DNA of 64,000 nucleotides from Leptospira kanakyensis (GCF_004769235.1 NZ_RQFG01000005.1:1426001-1490000), one strand, 5' to 3'; numbered from the stretch's first letter, positions 1 through 9,210 are shown. Notes: generated by a model not told the origin, from the letters alone. Made by a program: numbers and translations.

Positions 1-1287
1 AAATGTTTTAATGATAAAAATATTTTCTTCTGAGTCTTCTGCTAACAGGACTTTACATGTTGGAAAATGTTCAGGTTCTGGTAGTTCTAAATTCAACCAA
101 TGTTGGTTGATTCCTGATATACGTTTGATAAAACCTTCGTATGGGATTTCGAAAATAAAGTTGGATCCGGCACCAACTTCGCTGACTACAGAAATGTCTC
201 CACCCATAAGTTGGATTAGTTTTTTTGTGATGGTAAGTCCAAGACCGGTTCCACCATACTTTCTAGTAGTAGAACTATCAACCTGCGTAAAACTTTCGAA
301 AATGGACGTTAGTTTTTCTTTTGGAATGCCAATTCCTGTGTCTTTAACTGAAATTTTTAGATTTTTTTTATTTTCGCATAACGAAGTAGTAACGGTAATT
401 CTGCCTTTTTCCGTAAACTTCATCGCGTTACCTAGTAAATTGATAAGAACCTGTTGTAGTCTTGTGGAATCTCCTGCGATACTTTCTGCAATATCATCTT
501 CTACATTAAATTCAATTTCGATTCCTTTTGCTTTTGCTTTCATAAAAAACAAAGAAACTGTTTCACTCATTAAATTTCGAATAGAGAAATGGATATGTTC
601 CATTTCAAATTTACCTGATTCGATCCTAGATAAATCTAATATATCATTAATGATATTGAATAAAGCTTTTCCCGAATTACGAAGCACAGTTAAATATTCT
701 TGTTGTTCTTCAGTTAACTCTGTTTCATTTAAGGTGTCTGTCATTCCAAGAATTGCATTTAGAGGTGTTCGAATTTCATGACTCATCGAAGCTAAAAAAT
801 CAGTTTTTGCCTGCGATGCTTTTTGGGCGTCTACTTCTCTTTGGTTGGCTAAAGACATCTGTTCCCGCAAAAGTTTTTCTCGAACCACTTGTTGCGAAAC
901 ATCAGAAATTTGAATCATACAAAAACGATCCGTTTCGTCTTCTATGGAAATCGGAATGATATGTAAGTATTGATAAATTCTTTCATTTAGTTCTCTTTTT
1001 TTATCGTTATCATAAAGAGGAAAGGGAAAAGGATTTAAGGTATGGGTTAGAATCGAGTATTGAGAATAATGCAAACAAAGTTCGATCGATTTAAATGTTC
1101 GTGTATCTTTTAATTCAGGGAAAATTTCTAAAAAAGGAGAATGTTCTAGTTCTGTTTCTTTGAATCCTGAACTTTTTAAAAACCAACTATTGGCTAAAAC
1201 AATATTGAGGTTTTGATCCAGAATTAGAATACCAATTCCAGATTTTTTAACTATTGTTAATAGGTGTTTTTCACTAAGAGAATTCAC
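1..1287 (-). CDS. Hybrid sensor histidine kinase (PAS-HisKA-HATPase-REC), truncated by window edge
   Basis: Cytoplasmic-looking hybrid kinase; no membrane segment is visible. From the start: a PAS-like sensor region (about residues 8-110), a coiled linker, a HisKA box with SHEIRTPLNAI (phospho-His about residue 170), then a HATPase_c domain with N, G1 (DTGIGIP) and G2 (GGTGLGL) boxes. A receiver domain begins near residue 408 (KVLLAEDSEEN) and runs off the window, so the C-terminus is not seen. The GTG start at 1287-1285 overlaps the TGA of the upstream CheC gene in a GTGA motif, implying translational coupling. Its neighbours suggest it phosphorylates the CheY-like receiver of the same operon; that link is inference. 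Confidence 0.9.
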   Translation of the reverse strand, partial: MNSLSEKHLLTIVKKSGIGILILDQNLNIVLANSWFLKSSGFKETELEHSPFLEIFPELKDTRTFKSIELCLHYSQYSILTHTLNPFPFPLYDNDKKRELNERIYQYLHIIPISIEDETDRFCMIQISDVSQQVVREKLLREQMSLANQREVDAQKASQAKTDFLASMSHEIRTPLNAILGMTDTLNETELTEEQQEYLTVLRNSGKALFNIINDILDLSRIESGKFEMEHIHFSIRNLMSETVSLFFMKAKAKGIEIEFNVEDDIAESIAGDSTRLQQVLINLLGNAMKFTEKGRITVTTSLCENKKNLKISVKDTGIGIPKEKLTSIFESFTQVDSSTTRKYGGTGLGLTITKKLIQLMGGDISVVSEVGAGSNFIFEIPYEGFIKRISGINQHWLNLELPEPEHFPTCKVLLAEDSEENIFIIKTF

Positions 1288-1889
1288 TGTTTTAACTTTT
1301 CAATGAGTACTCTAGAAAGATTTTTGATACTATCGAAATTTAAGATAAAAAATATATACCCTTTGATATCTTTACCTTTTAATTTATAATCAATAAAAAC
1401 CAAAAGGATTGAATTGTCTTTTTTCGGACTTCGTTGGATGATTAGATCCTCATACCTACCCGCAAAAAATTCCGGTACATGAGTTTCTATTTTATAATTA
1501 GAAAGTTTTGCTAAATTTGATAAAATTGCATTAAGAATGATATTTCCTATTTCACTGAGCGCATCTTTTTCAAATTGAGACACTTCGTTTAATGCAATAT
1601 AATCTTTCATCATCATTTTAACTATTTCCAAACTAGCACTTTTGTGGAATAATAAGAATGCTGATCCGTCTCCAATTCCACCAACAAACTTTTGTTCAAT
1701 TGTGCACACATCTTGATTTGCAAGATGTTCTATATTTTTTGCTTCTTCCGCTGTGATGAGTTGTAAACTTGGAACTGTAAGTAAAATTTCATCAGAAATC
1801 ATTTCCCCCATTAATTTTGCGGCCCCACCCAAACTGATGTTGAATAATTCGCATAACGAGTCTTTTTCTAGAGGTGATAAAAAATTCAT
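1284..1889 (-). CDS. cheC: CheC-type CheY-P phosphatase
   Basis: 201 residues, the usual CheC length. Two copies of the CheC/CheX/FliY active-site pattern are seen: E14-x2-N17 followed by a proline 23 residues later (P40), and E113-x2-N116 followed by P139 at the same spacing. Family knowledge: these residues position water for hydrolysis of phospho-Asp on CheY. Both sites look intact. The gene lies between a CheY-like receiver (one base upstream) and a hybrid kinase (4-base overlap downstream), so the receiver encoded next door is the likely substrate. No CheD is seen beside it, so a CheD partner, if any, is elsewhere. Confidence 0.88.
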   Translation of the reverse strand: MNFLSPLEKDSLCELFNISLGGAAKLMGEMISDEILLTVPSLQLITAEEAKNIEHLANQDVCTIEQKFVGGIGDGSAFLLFHKSASLEIVKMMMKDYIALNEVSQFEKDALSEIGNIILNAILSNLAKLSNYKIETHVPEFFAGRYEDLIIQRSPKKDNSILLVFIDYKLKGKDIKGYIFFILNFDSIKNLSRVLIEKLKQ

Positions 1890-1890
1890 G

Positions 1891-2250
1891 TTAGTCCAAA
1901 TGTGGGAGGATTTTTTCTGGTGATACAGGTTTTTCTACAAAATCAATACCTATCGATTTGGCTCTATTTTTGATCGCATCTTGTATGTTAGCTGTTACTA
2001 AAATGATTTTTGTATTTTGATAACTTTTTCTTAACTCTTCTGCCAAATCCAATCCAGAAAGGTTACCAGGCATATTTTGGTCTAAACTAAAAAAGTCGAT
2101 ATTTTTGTGATCGGCTACAAGGGTTTTGGCAGCATCGGCCGAATCTGCCTCCAGAATTTCGCAATTTGGGAATTTATCTAAAATAATTTTTCGGATCATC
2201 AAACGAGTGACCGTGCTATCGTCTACGATTAGCGCTTTTTTTTGTGACAT
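1891..2250 (-). CDS. CheY-like single-domain response regulator
   Basis: 119 residues, a stand-alone receiver domain without output domain. Acidic pocket D10-D11, phosphoacceptor D57 in a SLDQNMPG context, conserved T86 and the K107-P108 pair are all present, so it should be phosphorylatable. First gene of a tight three-gene operon with the CheC phosphatase and hybrid kinase, suggesting a complete phosphorylation and dephosphorylation loop. The output could be flagellar switch binding or protein interaction; the sequence does not decide. It is divergently oriented from the MORN lipoprotein gene, with about 84 bases between the start codons. Confidence 0.9.
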   Translation of the reverse strand: MSQKKALIVDDSTVTRLMIRKIILDKFPNCEILEADSADAAKTLVADHKNIDFFSLDQNMPGNLSGLDLAEELRKSYQNTKIILVTANIQDAIKNRAKSIGIDFVEKPVSPEKILPHLD

Positions 2251-2334
2251 ATAGATTGCCTTAATACCGAACTTGTTTATATATGAGATTGCACCTATTA
2301 ATTGACGGAAAAAATACCTTATCCCCGACCATAC

Positions 2335-2832
2335 ATGCGATCCAAAAACTTTATATTTTTATTTTTATACCTCTTTTGCTTTTGTAAGTCGAACCAAAAA
2401 ATCTGCGAGGGGGAAAATTGCAGAACGGGAAAGTTTCAGGTAACCTATGAAAATGGTGATCGTTTTGATGGTGAATTTTTAGAAGATGTCAAACACGGTT
2501 CAGGAACTTATCATTATTCCAATGGTGATATTTTTGAAGGTGAATACCAGTTTGGATTTAAAGAAGGATCAGGAATTTATCGTTATGGGAATGGGGATCG
2601 GTTCATAGGATTTTATTCCAAAGGAAAAAGAAACGGTTCCGGAAAGTATATCTTCGCAGATGGACTTGTGTTAGAGGGGAACTGGGAAAACAACCAATTG
2701 CAAGGCCAAGCAAAGATAGTAAATGCAAAAGGAAGTCTGGTTTTAGAAGGAATTTGGAAAAACAGTCGGTGGATGGGTATCACACCGACTTCTCCCTCAG
2801 CCAATAGTATCGAAATTTCGAATCCCGAGTGA
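2335..2832 (+). CDS. MORN-repeat lipoprotein
   Basis: 165 residues from ATG 2335. An in-frame TTG at 2302 is also open but would place charged residues ahead of the signal sequence, so the ATG is preferred. N-terminal hydrophobic stretch ends in LFCFC-K, an acceptable relaxed spirochaete lipobox. The mature part carries four MORN-type repeats of about 23 residues (for example NGDRFDGEF, NGDIFEGEY, NGDRFIGFY, DGLVLEGNW). MORN repeats form elongated beta-hairpin sheets for membrane or protein contacts; the specific role here is unknown. The 3' end overlaps convergent metF by 36 bases. Confidence 0.8.
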   Translation: MRSKNFIFLFLYLFCFCKSNQKICEGENCRTGKFQVTYENGDRFDGEFLEDVKHGSGTYHYSNGDIFEGEYQFGFKEGSGIYRYGNGDRFIGFYSKGKRNGSGKYIFADGLVLEGNWENNQLQGQAKIVNAKGSLVLEGIWKNSRWMGITPTSPSANSIEISNPE

Positions 2833-3684
2833 TTCGTATATTTTCCTTGTCGCCTTAGATTTGTTAAGCGTATACATATGAATGCCCGCAATTTTATGAT
2901 CTAATAAATCTCTGACTTGTTCTGTCGCCCAATGGATTCCCACATTTTCTGCATAAGAATCATCTTCCGCACGGGAAAGAGATTTCAAAAGTTTTGCGGG
3001 GAAACTTGTCCCTAAAGACAACTCAGCCATTCTTGCCATTCCTTTTATGGAAGTGACTGGCATAATTCCAGCAATGATGGGAACTTTGATTCCCGCAATT
3101 TCACATCGTTCTACAAAATCATAAAAGTAGTGATTGTTAAAAAACATTTGTGTGCAAATGTAATCGGCACCTTGGTCTACTTTCCATTTTAGGTATTCAA
3201 TTTCTTTCAGTCGATTGGGGGTGGAGGGGTGTCCTTCTGGAAATCCAGCGATTCCAATTCCCATTTTTGGAAATTCCTTTTTGATAAAACCTACGAGTTC
3301 CCCGGCGTAAGCAAAACCGTTTTCCGTTTGTTGGAATTCAGTTTGTCCTTTTGGTGGATCTCCTCGGAGGGCCATGATATTGTGGATTCCACTTTTTTCG
3401 TACCGTTTAAGGATTTCTTTGATTTCATCTTTGGTTGAACCAACACAAGTAAGATGACTAACAATTGTTAACCCTGTTTCTTCTTGGAGTTTTACCACTA
3501 AGTCGTGGGTAAGGTCTCTTGTCGATCCGCCAGCCCCATAAGTCACACTGACATAGGCTGGGTTCATTTGGGACAATTCTTGGATGTTTCGGAACAAATC
3601 CGCTGAGGCTTCCTCATTTTTTGGAGGGAAAAACTCGAAGCTGATGGTTGTTTGTTTTTTACCGAGTACCTGAGAAATATGCAT
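2797..3684 (-). CDS. metF: 5,10-methylenetetrahydrofolate reductase
   Basis: 295 residues, matching bacterial MetF. It reduces 5,10-methylene-THF to 5-methyl-THF using FAD, feeding methionine synthesis. N-terminal SFEFFPPK carries the conserved catalytic-region glutamate; further MetF motifs are VTYGAGGS, HLTCVG, ALRGDPP and the FFNNHYFYDF region. It lies 12 bases downstream of a short-chain dehydrogenase on the same strand, so the two are probably co-transcribed. No riboswitch is visible ahead of it. Its last 36 bases are antisense to the MORN lipoprotein gene. Confidence 0.95.
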   Translation of the reverse strand: MHISQVLGKKQTTISFEFFPPKNEEASADLFRNIQELSQMNPAYVSVTYGAGGSTRDLTHDLVVKLQEETGLTIVSHLTCVGSTKDEIKEILKRYEKSGIHNIMALRGDPPKGQTEFQQTENGFAYAGELVGFIKKEFPKMGIGIAGFPEGHPSTPNRLKEIEYLKWKVDQGADYICTQMFFNNHYFYDFVERCEIAGIKVPIIAGIMPVTSIKGMARMAELSLGTSFPAKLLKSLSRAEDDSYAENVGIHWATEQVRDLLDHKIAGIHMYTLNKSKATRKIYESLGIRNFDTIG

Positions 3685-3696
3685 AAAACCTATCCT

Positions 3697-4512
3697 CTAA
3701 ACAGGAATATTTTTCTCAAGTCCCTTGTTTGCCAGAAGCCAACCTTTTGATGCTTTTGTTTTCACTGCTAACCAGAGGGAAAATTTTGGAAACAAGGCTG
3801 GAAGGATGACAATCGATGCGCGCAAATAGGATGGAACCATCACTTCTCCTGGATTCTTTTTAATGGCATAAACAATGGCGTCTGCAACCTGAGGGGGTTC
3901 AATCACAGGGGTAAAAAGGGAAGGTTTGACACCATCAATCATTCTTGTATTCACCATTGTAGGACAAATCCAACTAACACCAATTTGTGTTTCATAAAGT
4001 TCCATTTTTAGAGCTTGGGAAAAACCAACCATGGCATGTTTGGTTGCCGAGTAAGTCACCGTTCCTTCTGTACCAAACTTTCCAGCAATACTTGCTAAAT
4101 TGATAATTGCAGCTTCTTTCTGTTTTTTTAAGATCGGAAGAGAGAGATAAACCAATTTCATTGGAGCATTCACATTGATTTGGATGGCTTTACTCCAAAC
4201 AGAAAAATCCTTACCTTCATAAGCGCCGCTCGGTGCAATCCCTGCGTTGTTGATTAAAATTTGATATTCTAAACGTTTTTTCTGGATTTGTTTGATCAGA
4301 GATTCGATATCTGATTCTTTAGAAAGATCACAAGCGAACCCATAAAATTTTCTACCGTAAGATTCTACTTTGTTTTGAATTTCTTTTAATAAGGGTAATT
4401 TGATATCAACACCTATAATATCATTCCCTTCTTTTGCCAATCGTTCTGCTGTTAAAGCTCCGATTCCCATGCCACAACCAGTGATAAGAACTGTATTTCC
4501 GGAAAGTTTCAT
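3697..4512 (-). CDS. Short-chain dehydrogenase/reductase
   Basis: 271 residues, classical SDR: cofactor loop TGCGMGIG (11-18), an acidic residue after beta-2 (D36, favouring NAD(H)), NNAG at 88-91, and catalytic S141, Y154-x3-K158. The substrate cannot be told from sequence. The C-terminal about 30 residues are hydrophobic and basic, as in SDRs that dock to membranes and act on lipids, but this is only suggestive. First gene of the pair with metF and divergent from birA, with 44 bases between the starts. Confidence 0.85.
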   Translation of the reverse strand: MKLSGNTVLITGCGMGIGALTAERLAKEGNDIIGVDIKLPLLKEIQNKVESYGRKFYGFACDLSKESDIESLIKQIQKKRLEYQILINNAGIAPSGAYEGKDFSVWSKAIQINVNAPMKLVYLSLPILKKQKEAAIINLASIAGKFGTEGTVTYSATKHAMVGFSQALKMELYETQIGVSWICPTMVNTRMIDGVKPSLFTPVIEPPQVADAIVYAIKKNPGEVMVPSYLRASIVILPALFPKFSLWLAVKTKASKGWLLANKGLEKNIPV

Positions 4513-4556
4513 ATCTTAAAACTAAGTGATTTTTTACTATCGTCAATCGGAATCGA

Positions 4557-5327
4557 ATGAGAAATGGACGCATGGAATATAGATTGTTAAAAACGGAATT
4601 GGGTCATAGACTTCCGACTGTCACATCCACAAACGAATGGATTCGTGATGTTTCGATTCCCTTTGGATCTTGGGTGATTGCTGACGAACAAACTGCAGGT
4701 AAAGGCCGCGGGCAAAATGTTTGGCAATCGTTAGGCGAAGATCCTCTGATTTTTTCAGGTAAAATCAGGATTTCGGCCGCAGAAATATCCCTACCACTAT
4801 TATCTATTTTTGTTTCTTCTGCTGTATTAAAAACAATCTTTCATTTTTTCCCAGAAAGAGAAACAGATACCACGGTGAAGTGGCCCAATGATATTTATCG
4901 TAATGATAAAAAAGTGGGTGGGATTTTGGTTCAGTCTGAATTTATCAACGGGGTTTTTGATGTGGTGGTGGGGATCGGTCTCAATTTTTTTGGAAATTCA
5001 ATACCCGAAATCATAAAAGACAAAGCTACTTTTTTGTCCGAGAAACCACTTGAGGAAGGAGTTTTAGAACGATTTGCAAATCAGCTCATTTTAGATCTAA
5101 ACCAATCTGTGATTTCTTTACTCGACCAAGGGCAGGTTTTAAAAGATTTAGTTTGGATTGAGGATCATTCCTTATTAAAACACAAAGTCATTGAAACCGA
5201 ATGGCAATCGAGAATGGTTCGTGGTCGTGTTTTGGGAATTGATGAATTAGGATTCCTTCTCATTATGACGGAAACCGGCGAAAAGATTGAACTAATGGAC
5301 ACCTCACCAAAATTTCGGATTATATAA
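4557..5327 (+). CDS. birA: Biotin--[acetyl-CoA-carboxylase] ligase
   Basis: 256 residues containing only the catalytic and C-terminal domains; there is no N-terminal helix-turn-helix, so it is a class I ligase and not a biotin-operon repressor. It makes biotinyl-5'-AMP and transfers biotin to the carboxyl carrier protein. Seen: TSTNEWIRD near the N-terminus, the biotin/ATP loop GKGRGQNVW, then KWPNDIY and KKVGGILVQ. ATG 4557 is used; a second ATG at 4572 is possible. The stop codon abuts the coaX start with no intergenic base, so both cofactor genes form an operon. Confidence 0.93.
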   Translation: MRNGRMEYRLLKTELGHRLPTVTSTNEWIRDVSIPFGSWVIADEQTAGKGRGQNVWQSLGEDPLIFSGKIRISAAEISLPLLSIFVSSAVLKTIFHFFPERETDTTVKWPNDIYRNDKKVGGILVQSEFINGVFDVVVGIGLNFFGNSIPEIIKDKATFLSEKPLEEGVLERFANQLILDLNQSVISLLDQGQVLKDLVWIEDHSLLKHKVIETEWQSRMVRGRVLGIDELGFLLIMTETGEKIELMDTSPKFRII

Positions 5328-6119
5328 ATGTCAGAATCACCATTATTATTAGTAATCGATGTAGGAAATACAAACACCGTATTTGGTGTGTTTCGTGAAG
5401 GAGAAGATACTCCTGACTTTCATAAAAGAACAGTCACTCGAAGAGACAGAACCTCTGATGAACTTGGTCTTTTTTTAAAAGGATTTTTGACCCAAGAAAA
5501 TGTAAAAGCAGATCGGGTAAAAAAAGCGATTTATTCTAGTGTAGTTCCATCTTTAAATCCAATCGTAGAGCGAATGTTAGAGGATTGGTTTGATGTAAAT
5601 CCTTTACGTGTGCATTACCAAATGAATCTCAATTTTGGAATTAGTTACCCTCGTCCTTTCGAAATTGGAGCCGACCGATTGGTGAATGCTTCCTACTGTG
5701 CAAAAACATACCCAGGAAAAAAAGCCATTCTTGTAGATTTAGGAACTGCTACCACCTTTTGTGTGATTAGCGAAAAACCTGAATATGTCGGCGGTGTGAT
5801 AGCTCCCGGCCTTAAAATTTCAATGGATGCTTTAACACGAAACACGGCCCAACTTCCTCCTATCGTATTTGGATCACCAAAACGGGTGTTAGGCGAATCA
5901 ACAGTTGAGTCCATCCAAGCTGGGTTTTTCTTTGGTTGGATTGGCCTTTTGAAAGAAATTGTAAGAGCGATCAAAGAAGAACACCCTGGAGATTATGTAG
6001 TTGTTGGGACTGGTGGTCTTGTTACCACCATTCACGCTTCGCATAACCAAGTGTTCGACGAAATAGATCCAATGATGACTCTAAAGGGACTCAAAATCCT
6101 CGCGGATTTAAATTCCTAA
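5328..6119 (+). CDS. coaX: Type III pantothenate kinase
   Basis: 263 residues, typical CoaX. It phosphorylates pantothenate in the first step of CoA synthesis. Type III features are clear: the acidic phosphate loop VIDVGNTNT at the N-terminus, GADRLVNA, the [11 protein letters not shown] box and GGVIAPGL. The start ATG follows the birA stop directly. The last 12 bases overlap a convergent SGNH lipoprotein gene. No type I (coaA) or type II enzyme is in the window. Confidence 0.95.
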   Translation: MSESPLLLVIDVGNTNTVFGVFREGEDTPDFHKRTVTRRDRTSDELGLFLKGFLTQENVKADRVKKAIYSSVVPSLNPIVERMLEDWFDVNPLRVHYQMNLNFGISYPRPFEIGADRLVNASYCAKTYPGKKAILVDLGTATTFCVISEKPEYVGGVIAPGLKISMDALTRNTAQLPPIVFGSPKRVLGESTVESIQAGFFFGWIGLLKEIVRAIKEEHPGDYVVVGTGGLVTTIHASHNQVFDEIDPMMTLKGLKILADLNS

Positions 6120-6758
6120 TATTTTTTTTCGATAAGCCTCACCCATTAGTTCGTATCCAATTTGGTTGGGATGGATGGGGTCAGAAATTGGGTATAAGGG
6201 AAGGTTTCCAGAGTAGGATTCAAAAATAGACTCGATCTCCACAATTTCAATTGTAGGTTTACTGGTTTTTAATTGGCGAAGGGTTTGGTTGTTCGTTCGA
6301 ATGGTTTCTTGAATGGAAGCCATATTGGTCAAAGGAAGGGCGGTGAGTATCGCTTTTGAGTTCTGCGTAGATTCTAAATGAGAAATAAGTTTGTTGGTTC
6401 TCGACTCAAATCCACTGGTTCCATACACCATGGCATCGTTAGTTCCTAACTCAATGATCCAAAGATCGGTTGGAATTTCGTTCATTCTCTCTTTATTTTG
6501 TAACCAATCTTCAGTTGTGTACCCCGCCACTGAAATGTCTGTGACTGTAAATTCGGATCCAAGTTTTGATTTCAGTCCAAAACCATCCGACCATTGGCCT
6601 AAAGAATCTCCTACGATGGTGATGCGGCGTTGCAATGAAAATCCTCCAAGAAGCGATAGATATTGATTGGTTGGTTTATCAGAATGATAACAATCCATAA
6701 TGAAACTGAAACTTATGAAAAGAATGAATGTGGTATTGAGAGAAACCAACGTTTTCAT
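6108..6758 (-). CDS. SGNH/GDSL-type esterase lipoprotein
   Basis: 216 residues. N-terminal hydrophobic segment with a possible lipobox FIMDC (C23). SGNH hydrolase blocks: GDSLG with nucleophile S52, oxyanion G79 (AGYT), GTND with N107, and catalytic DPIHPN (D193, H196). The enzyme probably acts on ester or acyl groups of lipids or glycans at the cell envelope; the substrate is unknown. Its start overlaps the stop of the upstream membrane glycosyltransferase (ATGA), so an envelope-glycan substrate is a reasonable guess. Confidence 0.82.
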   Translation of the reverse strand: MKTLVSLNTTFILFISFSFIMDCYHSDKPTNQYLSLLGGFSLQRRITIVGDSLGQWSDGFGLKSKLGSEFTVTDISVAGYTTEDWLQNKERMNEIPTDLWIIELGTNDAMVYGTSGFESRTNKLISHLESTQNSKAILTALPLTNMASIQETIRTNNQTLRQLKTSKPTIEIVEIESIFESYSGNLPLYPISDPIHPNQIGYELMGEAYRKKILGI

Positions 6759-8248
6759 TTTTTTGTGTACACAATGGTTTTATAGTGTAACCAATGATTG
6801 CCTGGAACAGGAATTTCCCATTCCTCCTTTTTCCAGGATGATTTTTTTAAAAAATCTTTGATCACGGAATTCATCAATTGGTCATCATAAAAAACAAAAC
6901 TATCTCGTGACTGAATGGTTTTGATGTATGACTCAGAAGGAATGTCCAATTCTCCTGGAATGAATTCCAAAATATCGAGGTCAGGCCTTTTGTTTCTTAA
7001 ATCGAAATAGGGATCGGGTAGGGCCTGTAAGTAAACCGATTTTGAATGCGCCAAACTCATTTCTAAATTTTGGAAATGTGATTCTAGAATTTTTTTGGAA
7101 TCAGTTTGAAACCAATGGATATGATTTGTGTAAAGTAAACTAGAAAGAGATAATAAAACTCCTAAGATTGCTAACTTAGAATCGATTCTTTTATTTTCGT
7201 ATAACAAGGCCATACCAAATGCCAGTGGAAATAAAATATGAAATACATACCATCCTTCAGACGAAGTATACAATGAGACCAAGACCGATAGGATCCATAT
7301 CCAAAACAAAATCCATTTTTGGTTTAGTTTTCCCGAGTTTTTCCATGATTGATAGGAAAGGGAAATGAGTAGAATGATTTCCGTTAGGATCAAAATCAAA
7401 CGTATCTTTGCAAATCCAAAACCAAAGGAAAATACTTTCACTTTATCAATCAGAGTAAAGTTTCCGAGTAAATTTCGTTTCCTTGTGAGTTGAGCTCCGA
7501 ATTGGATTTCAAACCAATTCCAATTTGGATGGATATAATACAACCAACATAGGATCGGTAACATTCCACCGAGTAAAAACCAAGGAATTGATTTTAGACC
7601 GAAATTTTTCCATACTAAAAATGCGGTTACAAGTCCAAAAGAAGCACCGATAGGATGCGACAAAGAAGAAAGGGAAAGTGATACTCCCGCTAAAAAAACG
7701 AAATATACTTTCGATTTATCTTTGTTAGTTGCAAATAATAGACTTAAAATAAAGAAAAAAGCTGTAAGCCCTTCCATTCTGGCGGCCGTTCCAAAACGAA
7801 AGAGGAGAGGTTCCCAAAGAACACTTGCAAAGGCAATTTGGCTTGCAATAGGGGAAATGGATTCTCTGCGTAATAGTATATAAAAACCAACTGCAGTGAG
7901 ATAAACGATAAAAACATTTGCCAGGCGAACCGTTGTTAGTGTATCCGGGAAAATCGATAAGGACAATCCGGAAAAGAGGAAATATACTGGAGGCATCCAG
8001 AGAGTTTTGGATTCCATGCCGGGAATGAGGCCTTTTAAAACTTCAGTTTGTAAATGACCACCACGAGCTAAAGATAAGGACGGGGAGAAAAACAAAACTT
8101 CGTCCGGCCAAACAACAGGGAATACATCCAAGTTGATCCAAACCTGGAAAAAAAACAAAGCGGAGATAATGAGAAACGAGGCGTAAGCCACGTGAGATTT
8201 ATTTAGAAAGGGAATTAACGGCTTCTTGTTCCGTCTCAAATACTTCAA
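6755..8248 (-). CDS. GT-C fold membrane glycosyltransferase (family 39/ArnT-like)
   Basis: 497 residues with about ten hydrophobic helices. The first periplasmic loop has WPDE near residue 48, the acidic motif used by polyprenyl-phosphate-dependent GT-C enzymes, and the C-terminal part is soluble. Such enzymes move sugars from lipid carriers to lipid A or protein. The start is uncertain: the ATG at 8248 lies inside the upstream STAS gene (50-base overlap), while an in-frame GTG at 8191, just past the STAS stop, would remove only 19 residues. The downstream SGNH gene overlaps it by 4 bases. Confidence 0.75.
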   Translation of the reverse strand: MKYLRRNKKPLIPFLNKSHVAYASFLIISALFFFQVWINLDVFPVVWPDEVLFFSPSLSLARGGHLQTEVLKGLIPGMESKTLWMPPVYFLFSGLSLSIFPDTLTTVRLANVFIVYLTAVGFYILLRRESISPIASQIAFASVLWEPLLFRFGTAARMEGLTAFFFILSLLFATNKDKSKVYFVFLAGVSLSLSSLSHPIGASFGLVTAFLVWKNFGLKSIPWFLLGGMLPILCWLYYIHPNWNWFEIQFGAQLTRKRNLLGNFTLIDKVKVFSFGFGFAKIRLILILTEIILLISLSYQSWKNSGKLNQKWILFWIWILSVLVSLYTSSEGWYVFHILFPLAFGMALLYENKRIDSKLAILGVLLSLSSLLYTNHIHWFQTDSKKILESHFQNLEMSLAHSKSVYLQALPDPYFDLRNKRPDLDILEFIPGELDIPSESYIKTIQSRDSFVFYDDQLMNSVIKDFLKKSSWKKEEWEIPVPGNHWLHYKTIVYTKK

Positions 8249-8537
8249 ACAAATCCAAAAGTTCCACTACATCGAATACCTTTTTGACAGGCGGAGTGAT
8301 GCAGCAAAGTTTTAACTTTCTTCCTTGTTTGTCCAGTTCCCGAACCATCCCAACGAAAATACGAATTCCCGAAGAAGAGATGTAAGAGATAAGCTCTAGG
8401 TTGATGATGATATCGCCCTCGCCGTTTTGCACATCGTCAGCCAATTTGGCCTCCACTTCATCCGAATGGGTAATGTCCAAACGACCGTTAAGGTGAACGA
8501 GTGTGTGCTTTCCGATTTTTTTGGTCTTTATTTCCAA
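8199..8537 (-). CDS. STAS-domain anti-sigma-factor antagonist
   Basis: 112 residues, a single STAS domain of the SpoIIAA/RsbV type. The conserved phosphorylation segment reads ISSSGIRIF; by alignment with SpoIIAA the regulatory serine is S55, with the preceding Asp replaced by Ser. Family role: in the unphosphorylated state it binds an anti-sigma kinase, and SpoIIE phosphatases reset it. No kinase is adjacent, but two complete SpoIIE phosphatases lie elsewhere in the window. The start is TTG 8537 with a GTAGG ribosome site six bases upstream. Confidence 0.85.
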   Translation of the reverse strand: MEIKTKKIGKHTLVHLNGRLDITHSDEVEAKLADDVQNGEGDIIINLELISYISSSGIRIFVGMVRELDKQGRKLKLCCITPPVKKVFDVVELLDLFEVFETEQEAVNSLSK

Positions 8538-8592
8538 AGCGAGCCTACTTGGTGACTAGAATCTCTGAAAACACCAAAGGTTCAAGAAATTT

Positions 8593-9210
8593 TTACGCTG
8601 CCTGGTTTTTGTTTCGGTTAAAAAGTCGCGGATCTGTTCGTTCTTCGACCGGAATGTGCAATAATATTCTTTGCTTGGTGGAACGAGTGGTTCTATGTCC
8701 CAAAAACTCTTGGATTTCCCAAACAGGAAAACCTTTTTTGAAAAGGTCTAAGGCTATGACATCACGAAGGAAGGGAATATGAATTTCTTTTGAGATAAGG
8801 CGACTTGCCGTCTTCAGAATTTTTTGAATGGTTCTTGTTCTGAGTTTTCCGTAACGACCGGGAAATAGATAATCGGAAGGTGAAAATTCTGAGGAGTACC
8901 GATAGAGTTCTAGTGCTAGATTAGGCTCCAGGAAGATTTTTCTTCTGCGCAAACGACCACCGTTCTTTAATTTGAATAGTGTTCTTTCTGGATTAAAGTC
9001 GGAGATTTTAAGATGAATGATTTCAGGGAGAGATAACCCTGTGCAAACTAAAAATTTAATGATTAAATAATGCAGGTAATTTCTCGCCCGGAGTTGAAAG
9101 AGTAAAGTGCGTATGTCCGCTTGGTCAATCAAATGATTGTCAAGTGTCATGACATCAACCGTCAATACTTGTGGGAGGAGGATGGGTAGATTCAAATCTT
9201 TATTTAGCAT
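8593..9210 (-). CDS. Tyrosine-recombinase-fold protein, apparently catalytically degenerate
   Basis: 205 residues resembling the catalytic domain of XerD/phage integrases: TGLSLPEIIHLKISDF (57-72), a basic beta-hairpin (80-94) and FLRDVIALDLFKKG followed by IQEFLGH (167-172). Key residues are missing: the first Arg of the TGLR box is S60, the HxLRH box reads PFLRD (only R149 kept), and no Tyr sits at the nucleophile position about nine residues after H172. The core-binding N-terminal domain is also short. It may act as a DNA-binding remnant or regulator rather than as an integrase. No flanking att-like repeats were seen. An alternative is a diverged, still active enzyme. Confidence 0.7.
   Translation of the reverse strand: MLNKDLNLPILLPQVLTVDVMTLDNHLIDQADIRTLLFQLRARNYLHYLIIKFLVCTGLSLPEIIHLKISDFNPERTLFKLKNGGRLRRRKIFLEPNLALELYRYSSEFSPSDYLFPGRYGKLRTRTIQKILKTASRLISKEIHIPFLRDVIALDLFKKGFPVWEIQEFLGHRTTRSTKQRILLHIPVEERTDPRLFNRNKNQAA

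Noticed and set aside
11..781. 256-residue plus-strand open frame
   Set aside because: It is antisense to the hybrid kinase HisKA/HATPase region, whose motifs are clear on the minus strand; the plus-strand protein has no family features.
753..959. 68-residue plus-strand frame
   Set aside because: Antisense to the same hybrid kinase gene.
2613..2891. 92-residue minus-strand frame
   Set aside because: Antisense to the MORN lipoprotein gene and overlapping metF in another frame.
8593..9210. Mark of an integrated element
   Set aside because: No direct repeats, tRNA, phage genes or GC change next to the recombinase-like gene were seen, and the catalytic residues are missing.
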